Source of the DNA: SW-6-46-9 sp964452185
GTDB lineage: Bacteria > Patescibacteriota > Minisyncoccia > Phycocordibacterales > SW-6-46-9
Reading direction: 5' to 3'
NCBI GenBank assembly: GCA_964452185.1
Contig: CAYVKO010000002.1
Span: 1 to 61,445 of the forward strand
Length of the DNA stretch: 61,445 nt
Part shown: positions 16,297-25,290 of the stretch, in pieces
Numbering within the stretch: the stretch's first letter is position 1
Layout of the letters: each line of letters starts with the position of its first letter
The notes under the pieces: model-generated
What the model saw: the letters and a program-made list of their open reading frames with translations, nothing else
Told to the model about the DNA's origin: nothing
The model's database searches: none
Position numbers and translations under genes: made by a program

Positions 16297-17859
16297 ATGA
16301 GTACCACAACGATCACAAAAGCATTGGACGCTTTCGTCACGAGCGAAGCTCGCAAGCGCGGAGTGGAAGAGTATCGGATACTCCAGCGTCGCTCGATTAC
16401 AGAGATTGCCAACAAGAAACCGGAAACTAAGTCCGACCTCAAAGATGTTTATGGTATTGGGGAGAAGAAAGCAGATCGGTACGGCAGCAAGATACTTTCT
16501 ATTGTTAAAAAAGGAGGTTCAGCAGAAAGTGAAGAAGAGGAGGAAGATGTACTTTCAGTTGGGGAGCTTGTACGGAAAGCCAATGAATCACTTCGCTCAC
16601 TAGATGCTCGGGTTCGTGGTGAGATTACTGAAGTGTCGATTTCGAATAGCGGAAATGTGTACTTGTCCTTAAAAGACGCTGAAGCCGGCGTAGTACTTAA
16701 TTGTTTTGTGTCTCAGCATGTTTACGAATTGGGAGACGTCGAACTGCGAGAGGGAATGGAGATAATATGTGACGGATATCCGAGTGTGTATGAACCACGA
16801 GGAAGTTTTCGTTTGCAAGTACAGGCAATAGAACCGGCCGGAGAAGGAGCGCTTCGAGCACAGTATGAAAAACTCAAAAAGGAATTAACCGAGGAAGGAG
16901 TATTTGCAGAAGAGAAAAAACGTGATCTACCCACGCTCCCGGAATCAATTGGAGTTATAACTTCCCGGACCGGAGCTGTTATTGATGACATATGGGAAAA
17001 TCTCGGTCCGTTTGGTTTTGATGTACAGTTGTATGATGCGCGAGTGGAGGGTAAGCGGGCTCTAGAAGAGTTGCTAGAAGCCATGGAGTACTTTGCTGGT
17101 ACGGATGTAGACATTATCGTAATAGGTCGTGGTGGTGGAAGCTTGGAGGCGCTTCAAGCCTTTAACTCTGAAGCGCTGGTACGAGCTGTGGCGAACTCAC
17201 CTGTTCCGGTAATTGCGTCAATTGGTCACGAAAAAGACGTTCCGCTTGTAGCTATGGCGGCGGACAAATCGGTTTCTACTCCGTCTATGGCTGCGGTTGA
17301 AATCCGCTCTTCATGGGAGGCAACCAGGCAGTGGCTGGACGAACAGGCGGGAAGGCAAATTAAAACAACCTTTAAAAAGAAACTAAAAACAGTTCAGCAA
17401 AAGATTGACCGGCACACACTCACACTCAAAAGTCAGCTTAACCAGGTAGCCGGTTATTTTGAGACGCTTGAAAACAGATTCATTCGGGCTGCAGAATCAA
17501 CCAAGAGTCGTGCCCTGCGATCCTTCCGCGATCTAAAGAAGCGATTTTACCGAGCGGTACGTCTTACTGAAAAACAGAAAGAGCTACAAAAAAAAGATTT
17601 AAATACTCAGACGGATAGGATGATACAAGTATTTGACCGCCTAATGAGTGACCTAAAAGAAAACATTAAAAGTAGAGAAAAAGAGCTTACTGTCAATGAT
17701 CCGTCTCGTCTGCTTTCGCGGGGATACAGTATTGTAAAAAGCGGAGATGAGGTTGTGCGCACAACAGAAGACGTATCAGCGGGAGATATAACTGATATTC
17801 GTGTGACAGATGGTACAATTACGTCTGAAGTAAAAAACACTAACCAAAAGAAAGATTAA
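16297..17859 (+). CDS. xseA: HRDC - exodeoxyribonuclease VII large subunit fusion
   Basis: A 520-residue protein. Residues about 1-75 are an HRDC nucleic-acid-binding domain (ALDAFVTSEARKRGVEEYRIL, then LKDVYGIGEKKADRYG), which canonical XseA lacks. XseA proper follows: the OB-fold (about 85-185; VRGEITEVSIS, GNVYLSLKD), the catalytic domain with GVITSRTGAVIDDI, DVIIVIGRGGGSLEAL, IASIGHEKDVPLVAMAADKSVSTPSMAAV, and a long coiled coil (about 345-465) ending in SRLLSRGYSIV. It degrades single-stranded DNA together with XseB, which starts 3 nt after the stop. The HRDC domain may add structure-specific DNA targeting. Confidence 0.93.
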   Translation: MSTTTITKALDAFVTSEARKRGVEEYRILQRRSITEIANKKPETKSDLKDVYGIGEKKADRYGSKILSIVKKGGSAESEEEEEDVLSVGELVRKANESLRSLDARVRGEITEVSISNSGNVYLSLKDAEAGVVLNCFVSQHVYELGDVELREGMEIICDGYPSVYEPRGSFRLQVQAIEPAGEGALRAQYEKLKKELTEEGVFAEEKKRDLPTLPESIGVITSRTGAVIDDIWENLGPFGFDVQLYDARVEGKRALEELLEAMEYFAGTDVDIIVIGRGGGSLEALQAFNSEALVRAVANSPVPVIASIGHEKDVPLVAMAADKSVSTPSMAAVEIRSSWEATRQWLDEQAGRQIKTTFKKKLKTVQQKIDRHTLTLKSQLNQVAGYFETLENRFIRAAESTKSRALRSFRDLKKRFYRAVRLTEKQKELQKKDLNTQTDRMIQVFDRLMSDLKENIKSREKELTVNDPSRLLSRGYSIVKSGDEVVRTTEDVSAGDITDIRVTDGTITSEVKNTNQKKD

Positions 17860-17862
17860 ACT

Positions 17863-18075
17863 ATGGCTGAAGAAGAGAAAAATCTAAAACAAACACTAAA
17901 GCGGCTCAAGCAAATTATTGCTGACCTTGAGGGAGGTGAGGCGGTTGATGTAGAGGCTGGTCTTGAGAAAGTGAAAGAAGGAGCAGGCCTTGTAAAGCAA
18001 GCTCGAAAACGCTTTGATGATCTGGAGAATGAGTTCGCGGATGTTAAGGAAGATTTGGAGGAGGATGCAAGTTAG
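17863..18075 (+). CDS. xseB: Exodeoxyribonuclease VII small subunit
   Basis: A 70-residue helical protein with the XseB pattern: LKQTLKRLKQIIADLEGGEAVDVEAGLEKVKEG, in which the Leu spacing and the short loop before the second helix are characteristic. It coats the coiled coil of XseA. It lies 3 nt after xseA and is clearly cotranscribed. Confidence 0.93.
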   Translation: MAEEEKNLKQTLKRLKQIIADLEGGEAVDVEAGLEKVKEGAGLVKQARKRFDDLENEFADVKEDLEEDAS

Positions 18076-18096
18076 AAAATAACCTTTAAACACATC

Positions 18097-18723
18097 ATGC
18101 AATCTATTATTAAAAAAGCATCTGTTCTATTAATTACTGTTGCAGTAGTAGGGGCTGGTATAGGGGCGGCATCAACTGTATTTGCTCAGACAAGCTCTGA
18201 AGGCGATACACCTACGGCCACCAATACGCCGGTAGCTTCCACCAGCACTAGCGCGGACAGTGAGTCAATCTCTCATGGAGAACTACATCTTAACTTGGAT
18301 GTTCCAAAACGTATTAGCTCATCACCGGCTCGGTTTGAGGATTTAGATATCAATCCTGAAACAGTACTTAACGAAAATCTTTTAGAAGTGTATGCCCGCC
18401 ACCTTGCCCTTACTGAACCTATAGATCTGATAGATATCAGTGACGAAGAAGTCATAACGGAGATTGACGGTCCGGCTAAACTTTTTGGGTTTATTCCGGT
18501 TGGTACCACTTACCGAGTAGAGGTAGAGCTTGATCCACAGCTAGAAGACGTTACGGTAACGCAGCCTGATTCTTGGGGGTGGTTGGCTACAAAAAAGCAA
18601 TCAGATGTAGTTGTTAGCCAAATTGCAGCTAATATTGATGCTGCAGAGTATATCTCCGAAACGCAGCTAAAAGCGTATGTGTTGCAGGCAACGGTTCAGG
18701 CTGTAGAAGAGGGTGGCAATTAA
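18097..18723 (+). CDS. Exported protein of unknown function
   Basis: A 208-residue protein with an N-terminal signal peptide (hydrophobic 8-30, with FAQTSS as a likely processing site), a Thr/Ser-rich linker (about 32-55) and a compact domain. The domain includes ALTEPIDLIDISDEEVITEIDGPAKLFGFIPVGTTYRVEVE and ends with TKKQSDVVVSQIAANI. It probably rides on the xseAB transcript (21-nt gap). Its last codons overlap the convergent GH15 gene by 4 nt. No family is recognised. Confidence 0.6.
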   Translation: MQSIIKKASVLLITVAVVGAGIGAASTVFAQTSSEGDTPTATNTPVASTSTSADSESISHGELHLNLDVPKRISSSPARFEDLDINPETVLNENLLEVYARHLALTEPIDLIDISDEEVITEIDGPAKLFGFIPVGTTYRVEVELDPQLEDVTVTQPDSWGWLATKKQSDVVVSQIAANIDAAEYISETQLKAYVLQATVQAVEEGGN

Positions 18724-20516
18724 TCTTCTCTGTTTTCGTACTTGTTGATGTAATGAGCGGCCGTAATATGGCCCATGTGTGAGAAAGCTTGCGGAAAGTT
18801 TCCTAAGTATGCTCCATCTTCTATACGTACTTCTTCTGACATGAGGCCGTTATCTGCTATATGTTCGCTGAATTTTTCGAACAACGCTTTGGCTTTTTCG
18901 GTTTCCTCAAGGATGGCCCACGCTGATATGAGCCACCAACTACAAAGCACAAAAGCACCTTCTTCACCCTCAAAACCATCATCGACAAGGTAGCGGTATA
19001 CAAACACTTCATCTTCACATAGTTCCTCACAAGTATTTTCAATAATCTCCCGTGACCGAGGGTCTTCTTTGTTTAGATATTTAACAAGCGGGAACAGAAA
19101 GTTTGTTGCATCTTGGTGGGTGGTGTTTGGATGCTGGAGGAGTCTACCGTCGTCGGTGTATGCGTTGTCTTGTATCCACGAAAGAATATTCCGCTCCGTT
19201 TGGTGCCACTCTTCTTTCTTTTTTTGGCTAATCTCCATCCTTTCTACTAACTGTAGAGCGCGGTTCATGCCCACCCATGCCATTACTTTGCTGTATGTGA
19301 AGTGCTCTTTGTTGGTCCGCACTTCCCAGATCCCGTTGTCTTTGTCTTGCCACCTTTCTTGTATTTGGCGCACAAGCATTCGGACCAGGTTCTTCTCATG
19401 TCTTCGAAACTCCATTCCGTGTTTAACAGAAAAGTAAACTGAATCAATCAACGTTCCATACACATCAAGTTGAAACTGGCGAGCAGCTTCGTTTCCGACT
19501 CGCACTGGTTGTGAATTACGATAACCATCCAGTTTTTCAACATTGTACTCTTGCGGTACTTCATTGCCGTGGATGGTATACATAAGATCAATATCTTCCA
19601 GTTGCGTGTCTCCCGCTATGTGCTCGATAAATTCAAAGAATTTACGTGCCTCACTCCGACATCCGACAACTGATAAGGCATACAAAGTGAAAGTAGCATC
19701 CCGCATCCATACATAGCGGTAATCCCAGTTACGCTCGCCACCAATATTTTCCGGTAAAGAGGTTGTAGGGGCGGCAACAATCGCTCCGGTCGGATAGTAT
19801 TGCATGAGCTTTAGTGTGATGGCAGATCGTATCAAAGCTTCTTTTTGATAATCAGGATAGTCTTTACGGCCATTCCACTCTCTCCAAAATTTTTGAGTTT
19901 CTGGCAGAAATTCGTGATCGTGCACACAAGTGACGGCTTCGCCTTCTATATACTCCATGACTAATTCTTGTGGACTATCCGAAAGCTGGAAAGTTATACG
20001 AACACCGCCTTCATCACATGACTCAACTTTTGTGTCTTCAGGTATATATAACCGAAGCGTGTCTCCGCGGAATAAAAATTCTACAGCAGACTCCCCTTCA
20101 GTTTTTTTAATGGTCGGAGTAACATTTCCGTAATCAGGTCGAGGATCAAAAATGAAAGACACCTCGGGATTACCTTCTTGCACTTCCAGGCGTCGTACTA
20201 GTACATGGTTTTCACATTCCTCGGTTGGTTGTGGAAGCATGAAGTCATACAGGTGGAAAACTCCGTTTTCAGCTTCGCACTTTGTCTCAACAATTGGAGT
20301 ATTTTTTATGTAAGAAGTCGTAAAATCAAGCGTATCGGTGACCAATGAAAAGGTGCCGCCATGGTCAGTATCCAGCAGTCGGGCAAAAACGGACGGCGAG
20401 TCGAAGTGAGGAAGGCACAGCCAGTCAATCGAACCACCTCGAGATATTAAACCGGCTGAGTGTAAACCACCGACAAGAAAATAATTTTCAATATCGGGAA
20501 TACTATTTTCGGTCAT
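18720..20516 (-). CDS. Glycoside hydrolase family 15 (glucoamylase/trehalase-like)
   Basis: A 598-residue protein with the GH15 bacterial layout. The N-terminal beta-sandwich begins IENYFLVGGLHSAGLISRGGSIDWLCLPHFDSPSVFARLL. The (alpha/alpha)6 barrel carries the NWDYRYVWMRDATFTLYAL segment, a KVMAWVGMNRAL helix and, near the C terminus, EEGAFVLCSWWL, whose Glu corresponds to the catalytic base. No signal peptide is seen, so it is cytosolic, hydrolysing an alpha-glucan or trehalose. It is alone on the minus strand, with a TGATATATT promoter-like element upstream. Confidence 0.92.
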   Translation of the reverse strand: MTENSIPDIENYFLVGGLHSAGLISRGGSIDWLCLPHFDSPSVFARLLDTDHGGTFSLVTDTLDFTTSYIKNTPIVETKCEAENGVFHLYDFMLPQPTEECENHVLVRRLEVQEGNPEVSFIFDPRPDYGNVTPTIKKTEGESAVEFLFRGDTLRLYIPEDTKVESCDEGGVRITFQLSDSPQELVMEYIEGEAVTCVHDHEFLPETQKFWREWNGRKDYPDYQKEALIRSAITLKLMQYYPTGAIVAAPTTSLPENIGGERNWDYRYVWMRDATFTLYALSVVGCRSEARKFFEFIEHIAGDTQLEDIDLMYTIHGNEVPQEYNVEKLDGYRNSQPVRVGNEAARQFQLDVYGTLIDSVYFSVKHGMEFRRHEKNLVRMLVRQIQERWQDKDNGIWEVRTNKEHFTYSKVMAWVGMNRALQLVERMEISQKKKEEWHQTERNILSWIQDNAYTDDGRLLQHPNTTHQDATNFLFPLVKYLNKEDPRSREIIENTCEELCEDEVFVYRYLVDDGFEGEEGAFVLCSWWLISAWAILEETEKAKALFEKFSEHIADNGLMSEEVRIEDGAYLGNFPQAFSHMGHITAAHYINKYENRED

Positions 20517-20548
20517 GCGATGTGGTCATTCCAGTCATAAACACTTTT

Positions 20549-20557
20549 AATATATCA
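20549..20557 (-). promoter_or_regulatory. Extended -10-like element for the GH15 gene
   Basis: On the minus strand the string TGATATATT lies about 33 nt before the GH15 start codon. It has the same shape as the extended -10 elements elsewhere in the window. It sits in the divergent region shared with the protease gene at 20647. Confidence 0.4.
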
Positions 20558-20646
20558 TTTTTTACCACCTTATACATCATGTCAGAAAATCCACGGACTT
20601 TTTGCTTGCTATTTTCAAGCTGAATGAATGATACTATTTCACCACC

Positions 20647-21366
20647 ATGAAAGAGTATCGGATTATAAGAACAGATAACGTAACTCCACTGGATAAAACG
20701 CCTGAGCCTGTTCGGGAGCCCAGCACCTTGCAAAGAGTTGCTCGTATATTAGTAGCTCTTCTGTTTATCGGGGCTATGTTGTATCTGGGAGGAATCTACC
20801 AGTTTGCTCGCTTTCAGACAACACCGGCTGAAACTTCTGCAGGCGACTACTCTACGCTGATAGATGCTTCGGAACGGTCTATACCCACAACAGTATTTGT
20901 GCTAACAAATGAAGGTCAGATGGATGAAAATCGAGTAGATCAGTTAGTTTCAAATGCTAATGAGATTCTAAAGCAGGCTGCTGTTCAGTTAGAGCCAGTT
21001 GAGGTGTCGACGGTAAACATTGAAGAAACAAACCAGCCGGGCCCTGAACTTGTTAACTCACCAGAAAGACTTCGAGACTATCTCCCTGAATTATCTGAAG
21101 ACCGGCTGCATGTAGTGGTAACAGAAACACTCGGTGGCATAAACGGAATTGCTTTTTCTGGCAGGCAGGTAGTTGCTGTAGCTGAGTACACAACCGGGTT
21201 TGATTTTCGCGTTTTGGCTCATGAGGTTGGTCATGCACTATCTTTGTCGCATGTAAGTGACAAGTCCAATCTTATGAATTCAGGTAGTAATGGAACGGAT
21301 CTGACACGCTCTCAGGCAGTAAAAGCTAATGAGGCTGCCTCTGCTCTCAACCAACCCGAATCGTGA
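20647..21366 (+). CDS. Membrane-anchored matrixin-like zinc metalloprotease
   Basis: A 239-residue protein with an N-terminal cytoplasmic stretch, one membrane helix (about 33-55) and an extracytoplasmic domain. Near residue 195-205 it carries the extended zinc motif HEVGHALSLSH (HExxHxxxxxH), and the NLMNSGS segment supplies the Met-turn. This defines a metzincin. A preceding TGA-TACTAT promoter-like element lies 9 nt before the ATG. The next gene is another metzincin, 27 nt downstream. Confidence 0.8.
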   Translation: MKEYRIIRTDNVTPLDKTPEPVREPSTLQRVARILVALLFIGAMLYLGGIYQFARFQTTPAETSAGDYSTLIDASERSIPTTVFVLTNEGQMDENRVDQLVSNANEILKQAAVQLEPVEVSTVNIEETNQPGPELVNSPERLRDYLPELSEDRLHVVVTETLGGINGIAFSGRQVVAVAEYTTGFDFRVLAHEVGHALSLSHVSDKSNLMNSGSNGTDLTRSQAVKANEAASALNQPES

Positions 21367-21372
21367 TATACT
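21364..21372 (+). promoter_or_regulatory. Extended -10 overlapping a stop codon (TGA-TATACT)
   Basis: The stop codon TGA of the preceding protease gene forms the TGN of an extended -10 element followed by TATACT. The next ATG is 21 nt further on. Confidence 0.45.
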
Positions 21373-21393
21373 ACAGGCCATAACTCTAATATT

Positions 21394-22287
21394 ATGCGGT
21401 ACACATTTGGGGTTATTACAATACTTGCCGCAGTCGGCATAATAGGTTTTATAGCCAACGACCTTTTTGTTGGTCCGTGTGAGCGGCCTATTGCATATCA
21501 AATAGGAAGTATAGATGAAGAATTTGATATTTCTACCTCAACAGCTCGATCACATTTATCTGCGGCCGAGACCGTATGGGAGCAGGCGGTAGACAAAGAA
21601 TTATTTACCTACGACCCTGAAGCGGAACTACAGGTTAACTTTGTTTTTGATATGCGGCAGCGTCGCACAAACGAAGTTAATCAACTTGAAAGCGAACTTT
21701 CTGAAATACAATCGTCACACGAAGAGATTATAGCAAGGTACGAAGAGATATCTGGTCGTTACGATAATTTGCTGCAAGAGTATCAAGCTCGACGTCAAGA
21801 ATATGAGTCTAATCTGGCTGAGTACAATGATCGGGTGCAAACATGGAGAGAGCGAGGCGGTGCTCCTGATGATGTACACGAAGAGCTGGCAGAGCGTCGA
21901 ATAGAATTAGATAATACACGTGAATCGTTGGCTGAAGAACGTCGCCGACTTGAAGACTTGCGACAAGACATAAATGAGTTGGCAAGCAGCGGAAATACTT
22001 TGGCTCGTGAATACAATCAAACAGCTAATACTTTTACTGAACGTTTTGGAAACAGTCGGGAATTTAATCAGGCTATTTATGCCGGTGAAGCCATTAACGT
22101 GTACCAGTTTGAAACAGGAGAGGATCTTCGGTTGGCTCTTGCTCATGAATTCGGGCACGCCTTGGGTATAAATCATGTTGACGGGTCTGAGTCGATTATG
22201 CACTATCTAATGGAGGATCAACCACTTGATGAACTTGCCTTAAGCGAGGCCGATGTTGCAGCACTAGAAAACGCATGCAACACATGA
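21394..22287 (+). CDS. Matrixin-like zinc metalloprotease with coiled coil
   Basis: A 297-residue protein with a signal/anchor helix (about 4-26) and a long Glu/Arg/Gln-rich coiled coil (about 95-210). The C-terminal catalytic site is HEFGHALGINH (about 250) with IMHYLM as Met-turn. It acts outside the membrane; the coiled coil may span a distance or oligomerise. Its stop overlaps the ATG of the VKOR gene by 4 nt (ATGA), so the two are translationally coupled. This suggests a disulfide-containing secreted protease partnered with an oxidase. Confidence 0.8.
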   Translation: MRYTFGVITILAAVGIIGFIANDLFVGPCERPIAYQIGSIDEEFDISTSTARSHLSAAETVWEQAVDKELFTYDPEAELQVNFVFDMRQRRTNEVNQLESELSEIQSSHEEIIARYEEISGRYDNLLQEYQARRQEYESNLAEYNDRVQTWRERGGAPDDVHEELAERRIELDNTRESLAEERRRLEDLRQDINELASSGNTLAREYNQTANTFTERFGNSREFNQAIYAGEAINVYQFETGEDLRLALAHEFGHALGINHVDGSESIMHYLMEDQPLDELALSEADVAALENACNT

Positions 22288-22718
22288 AATATACCAAGCT
22301 GACAACAGTTGTAAGTATTTTACTTGCCACAGCCCTGTTGGTGGGCTTTATTGATGCTATTTATCTAACCACAAAACACTTTTCTGAAGGGTTAGTGGTC
22401 TGCACTGTAGTCGATGGATGTAATATTGTGTTGGAGAGTTCATGGGCTACTGTGTTTGGGGTTCCGGTAGCGTTGTTTGGTGTTGGGTACTACGGATTAC
22501 TACTCTTTTGTGCAATTTCATATTGGTGGTGGCGAGACAGCTTTATTTTAAAGGTTATGTTAGGTGTGGCTACTACCGGAGTTTTAGCTACACTCTGGTT
22601 TTTGCACTTACAGCTGGAGGTGATTGATGCAGTATGCGAGTACTGCCTTCTTTCGGCTTTGAGTACATTTGTGGCGTGGGGGAGTCTTGCGATGCTCGTT
22701 TGGCAGGAGCGTGATTGA
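22284..22718 (+). CDS. Vitamin K epoxide reductase (VKOR) family protein
   Basis: About 144 residues from the ATG at 22284 (an ATG at 22275 is an alternative). There are four to five membrane helices; the Cys pair CTVVDGC (about 38-44), Ser in LESSWATVFGVPVALFGVGYYG, and the active-site CEYC near residue 120 match bacterial VKOR. It reoxidises DsbA-like proteins using quinone. A DsbA-like protein is encoded at 40049-40828 and a quinone-reducing NDH-2-like gene follows at 22731, making a plausible oxidative-folding chain. The 4-nt ATGA overlap with the upstream protease favours the 22284 start. Confidence 0.9.
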   Translation: MKYTKLTTVVSILLATALLVGFIDAIYLTTKHFSEGLVVCTVVDGCNIVLESSWATVFGVPVALFGVGYYGLLLFCAISYWWWRDSFILKVMLGVATTGVLATLWFLHLQLEVIDAVCEYCLLSALSTFVAWGSLAMLVWQERD

Positions 22719-22724
22719 TACAAT
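22716..22724 (+). promoter_or_regulatory. Extended -10 made from a stop codon, leaderless start
   Basis: The VKOR stop TGA plus TACAAT forms TGATACAAT. The box ends 6 nt before the ATG at 22731, so the mRNA would be leaderless. Confidence 0.6.
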
Positions 22725-22730
22725 AAAAGC

Positions 22731-24065
22731 ATGAAACCTTCAACTGAAGATAAAGAAAATCAGGCTCGTAATAATAAACCAACTCGTATAGTGGTGCTTG
22801 GCAGCGGTTATGCTGGGATTCATGCGTGCCGGACATTAGTAAAGGAATCACATTCAGACGATAACATAGAAATTGTACTTATTTCTGACACTGACCATCT
22901 TTTGTACGTGACCATGCTTTATGAAATAGCTGCGGGCAATCTGGCTCCTTCCAGTATCCGTCAGTCGGTTCGAACTATGATATCTAACAATAAGATCCAT
23001 TTTGAGCAAGGGAGAGTAGATGCTGTTGATGCTGACAAACAAACGGTTATGTACCATCCGCCAGCTGATCACACACCTGATGGTGATTCTGCTCGCGGGC
23101 TTTCTCTTTCATATGACTACCTGATTTCGGCAATCGGTTCAGAAACTAACTTTTTTGGAACACCAGGAGCAAAGGATCACGCATACTCACTCAAAACACT
23201 TCAAGATGGAAAGCAAATAAAAAACGCTCTTATTAATAATTTTGAACAGGCTGATCTTTTGACGGATGAAGATAAACAGCGAGAACTTCTTTCAGTAGTA
23301 GTAGTTGGTGGCGGTCCAACCGGAGTTACGCTTGCAGCTAAAATTGCAGATCTTTTTAACAACGAACTGGCGAAAGCTTTCCCGCACCTATCTTCATTAG
23401 CGCAAGTGACTATAGTGGAGGCGCAAGATAAGTTGGTAAAGTCGGCTGGCGATTGGTTTTCGGATCGTGTAGAGAAGGCGCTTGATGAAAAAGAAAGTGT
23501 CCAGGTGGTCAAGGGGTGTTATGTAAATGAAGTACGTCCAAACGGAGCGGCTTGTGATGGTGGGTTCATACCCAGCCAGTGTGTCATTTGGGCTGCTGGA
23601 GTGAAGGCGCGTGAGTATGACATTACGGCCCAAAAGGGAATAGAGCTGGATAAAAACAGCCGACGTGTACATGTAACCAAAAAATTGCAGATACCAAATT
23701 ACAAAAATGTGTTTGTAGCTGGTGATCAGGCATGGGTGCTTAAAGATGAGGAGGAAGGTACTCCATACCCGGCTCGTGCCCAATTTGCTGTACGGGAAGG
23801 TAAGCAGGCTGCTGAAAATATTTTACATGCAATCAGAAGTGAGTCTCTTGAGCATTTTGCTTGGGAGGACAAAGGTATTGTCATTTCCGTCGGACATGGT
23901 CGTACCTACGCTCAAGTAGCCGGCTTCCATGTTTCCGGTTTTTTGGCTACTTTAGCGTATAAATCTATTTATCTTATGAGTACAGTTGGTGTTCGGGCCA
24001 AGCTTCGAGCTATCCTGGAGTGGGGTATGAATTTGTTTTTGCCTCGAGATGTATCGGAGCTTTAG
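22731..24065 (+). CDS. NAD(P)/FAD-dependent oxidoreductase, NDH-2-like
   Basis: A 444-residue flavoprotein with the FAD Rossmann motif VVLGSGYAGIHACR (about 23-36), the substrate-side LYVTMLYEIAAG segment, the second NAD(H) nucleotide fold VVVVGGGPTGVTLAAKIAD (about 190) and the C-terminal FAD contact NVFVAGDQAW. The C terminus has a hydrophobic/amphipathic stretch (FLATLAYKSIYLM) consistent with peripheral membrane binding. It likely oxidises NADH and reduces quinone, which could in turn accept electrons from VKOR. It is transcribed from a leaderless promoter. Confidence 0.88.
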   Translation: MKPSTEDKENQARNNKPTRIVVLGSGYAGIHACRTLVKESHSDDNIEIVLISDTDHLLYVTMLYEIAAGNLAPSSIRQSVRTMISNNKIHFEQGRVDAVDADKQTVMYHPPADHTPDGDSARGLSLSYDYLISAIGSETNFFGTPGAKDHAYSLKTLQDGKQIKNALINNFEQADLLTDEDKQRELLSVVVVGGGPTGVTLAAKIADLFNNELAKAFPHLSSLAQVTIVEAQDKLVKSAGDWFSDRVEKALDEKESVQVVKGCYVNEVRPNGAACDGGFIPSQCVIWAAGVKAREYDITAQKGIELDKNSRRVHVTKKLQIPNYKNVFVAGDQAWVLKDEEEGTPYPARAQFAVREGKQAAENILHAIRSESLEHFAWEDKGIVISVGHGRTYAQVAGFHVSGFLATLAYKSIYLMSTVGVRAKLRAILEWGMNLFLPRDVSEL

Positions 24066-24131
24066 GTTATTGCAACTGATGTCTCGCACTTATTTGGGCC
24101 GATAATAAAAAGTATTGCGAACTACATGATA

Positions 24132-24159
24132 TTGAAATAAAGCTTAAATATTGTATAAT
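24132..24159 (+). promoter_or_regulatory. Sigma-70 promoter for the bacilliredoxin-like gene
   Basis: TTGAAA (24132-24137), a spacer of 16, then TATAAT (24154-24159), 31 nt before the ATG. This is one of the best full promoters in the window. Confidence 0.7.
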
Positions 24160-24190
24160 AATCCTACGTGGACGTAATACAACCACTCTT

Positions 24191-24529
24191 ATGAAATCAC
24201 TACATAAACCAGAAGTCTGGCAGAAAGTCCTTAAAGAGTCCAAAGAAAAGCCGGTTATACTATTCAAGCACTCTAACTCCTGTCCGATTAGTGCAGAGGC
24301 TCACAAGCGTATTAAGAAACTGGAGCGTCAAGGTGCAATTGCTGAGAACATGTATATTCTAATTGTGCAAAATGCTCGCGAAATTTCTAACACGGTTGAG
24401 GAAAAGCTTGGCGTAAAGCACGAAACTCCACAAGTCATTATCATAAGCGAAGAGGAAGCTGTATATCATGCAAGCCACGATGATATTGACCCGGATGAGG
24501 TAGCCAAAGAGTTGGTGCAGTCTAGATAA
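24191..24529 (+). CDS. YtxJ/DUF2847 monothiol bacilliredoxin-like protein
   Basis: A 112-residue thioredoxin-fold protein with the VILFKHSNSCPIS motif (about 18-30), in which the CxxC is C-P-I-S, one Cys only. A cis-Pro follows in HETPQVIII. The family is associated with de-bacillithiolation in Firmicutes. Whether this organism makes bacillithiol is unknown, so a general monothiol redox role is the safe reading. It has its own promoter and a probable terminator. Confidence 0.85.
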   Translation: MKSLHKPEVWQKVLKESKEKPVILFKHSNSCPISAEAHKRIKKLERQGAIAENMYILIVQNAREISNTVEEKLGVKHETPQVIIISEEEAVYHASHDDIDPDEVAKELVQSR

Positions 24530-24567
24530 ATTCAGACTTTTAAGGAAAGCAAAAATAATATTGTTGG

Positions 24568-24589
24568 CCAGTTAGAAAAAACTGGTTAT
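24568..24589 (+). terminator. Probable intrinsic terminator
   Basis: CCAGTT (24568-24573) pairs with AACTGG (24580-24585), followed by a T-rich tail TTATTTT. The stem is short. Confidence 0.5.
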
Positions 24590-24636
24590 TTTACTAACTT
24601 ATCAAAGTTGGAACTGTGGGGTATAAAACAATATGT

Positions 24637-25290
24637 ATGGACCCCATGACTTCCACAGTGGGACAGCAAATAATCACTGGGTTTTCTCAGTATGGTTACT
24701 TTGCCCTGGTCCCGCTTTTTGTTATTGAAGGTCCTATAGTCGGGTTTACTTCCGGAATACTCATATCATTAGGTGTCTTGTCTGCTCTTCCTGTATTTTT
24801 AATCTATGTATCCGGGAAAATAATAAGCGACACCGCTTTATATCTGTTGGCAAAAAATGGAAGCTCTCTTTTGTATAAGCTTCCATTAGGCGATCGAGTT
24901 CTTGTACGGATGAAATTTGGAGAGAAAGAAGAACCGGAGTGGGCAAATAAATTCCGCGATAACTACTTTTCTTTTATGATGTTTGGAAAGGTGGCTCCGG
25001 TTTTGTGGTTGTCGGATGCAGCGGCTGTAGCGGCAGGGATATTTCGTATTCCGTGGAGAAAGTTTTATTTACCGGTGTTTATTGGCCAGCCGATATGGAG
25101 TGCTGCTGTTATTGCTTTGGGGTATTACTTTGGCAGCACCCTGCAAGATCCGCGAAGGCTTATATCTAGAGTGAGTATATTTATGTTGGTTGGTGTCATA
25201 ATACTTGGTCTGTATTACTATTATCTACATGACCGAATAAAAGAGAAGGTGTTTTATCAGTTATTTACCCGCTCAGGATCAGATGAGTGA
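24637..25290 (+). CDS. DedA-family (SNARE-associated) membrane protein, second copy
   Basis: About 217 residues from ATG 24637, chosen because a TATAAA box lies just upstream; GTG at 24616 and ATG at 24646 are alternatives. Five hydrophobic segments, the LFVIEGPIVGFTSGILISLG motif near the N terminus and the VSGKIISDTALYLLAKNG region match the paralogue at 6090-6731 (VLMMIEGP...SVRIVTDTLFYQAGRSG). The likely role is lipid-carrier recycling or envelope homeostasis. Its TGA stop is part of the next promoter. Confidence 0.8.
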   Translation: MDPMTSTVGQQIITGFSQYGYFALVPLFVIEGPIVGFTSGILISLGVLSALPVFLIYVSGKIISDTALYLLAKNGSSLLYKLPLGDRVLVRMKFGEKEEPEWANKFRDNYFSFMMFGKVAPVLWLSDAAAVAAGIFRIPWRKFYLPVFIGQPIWSAAVIALGYYFGSTLQDPRRLISRVSIFMLVGVIILGLYYYYLHDRIKEKVFYQLFTRSGSDE

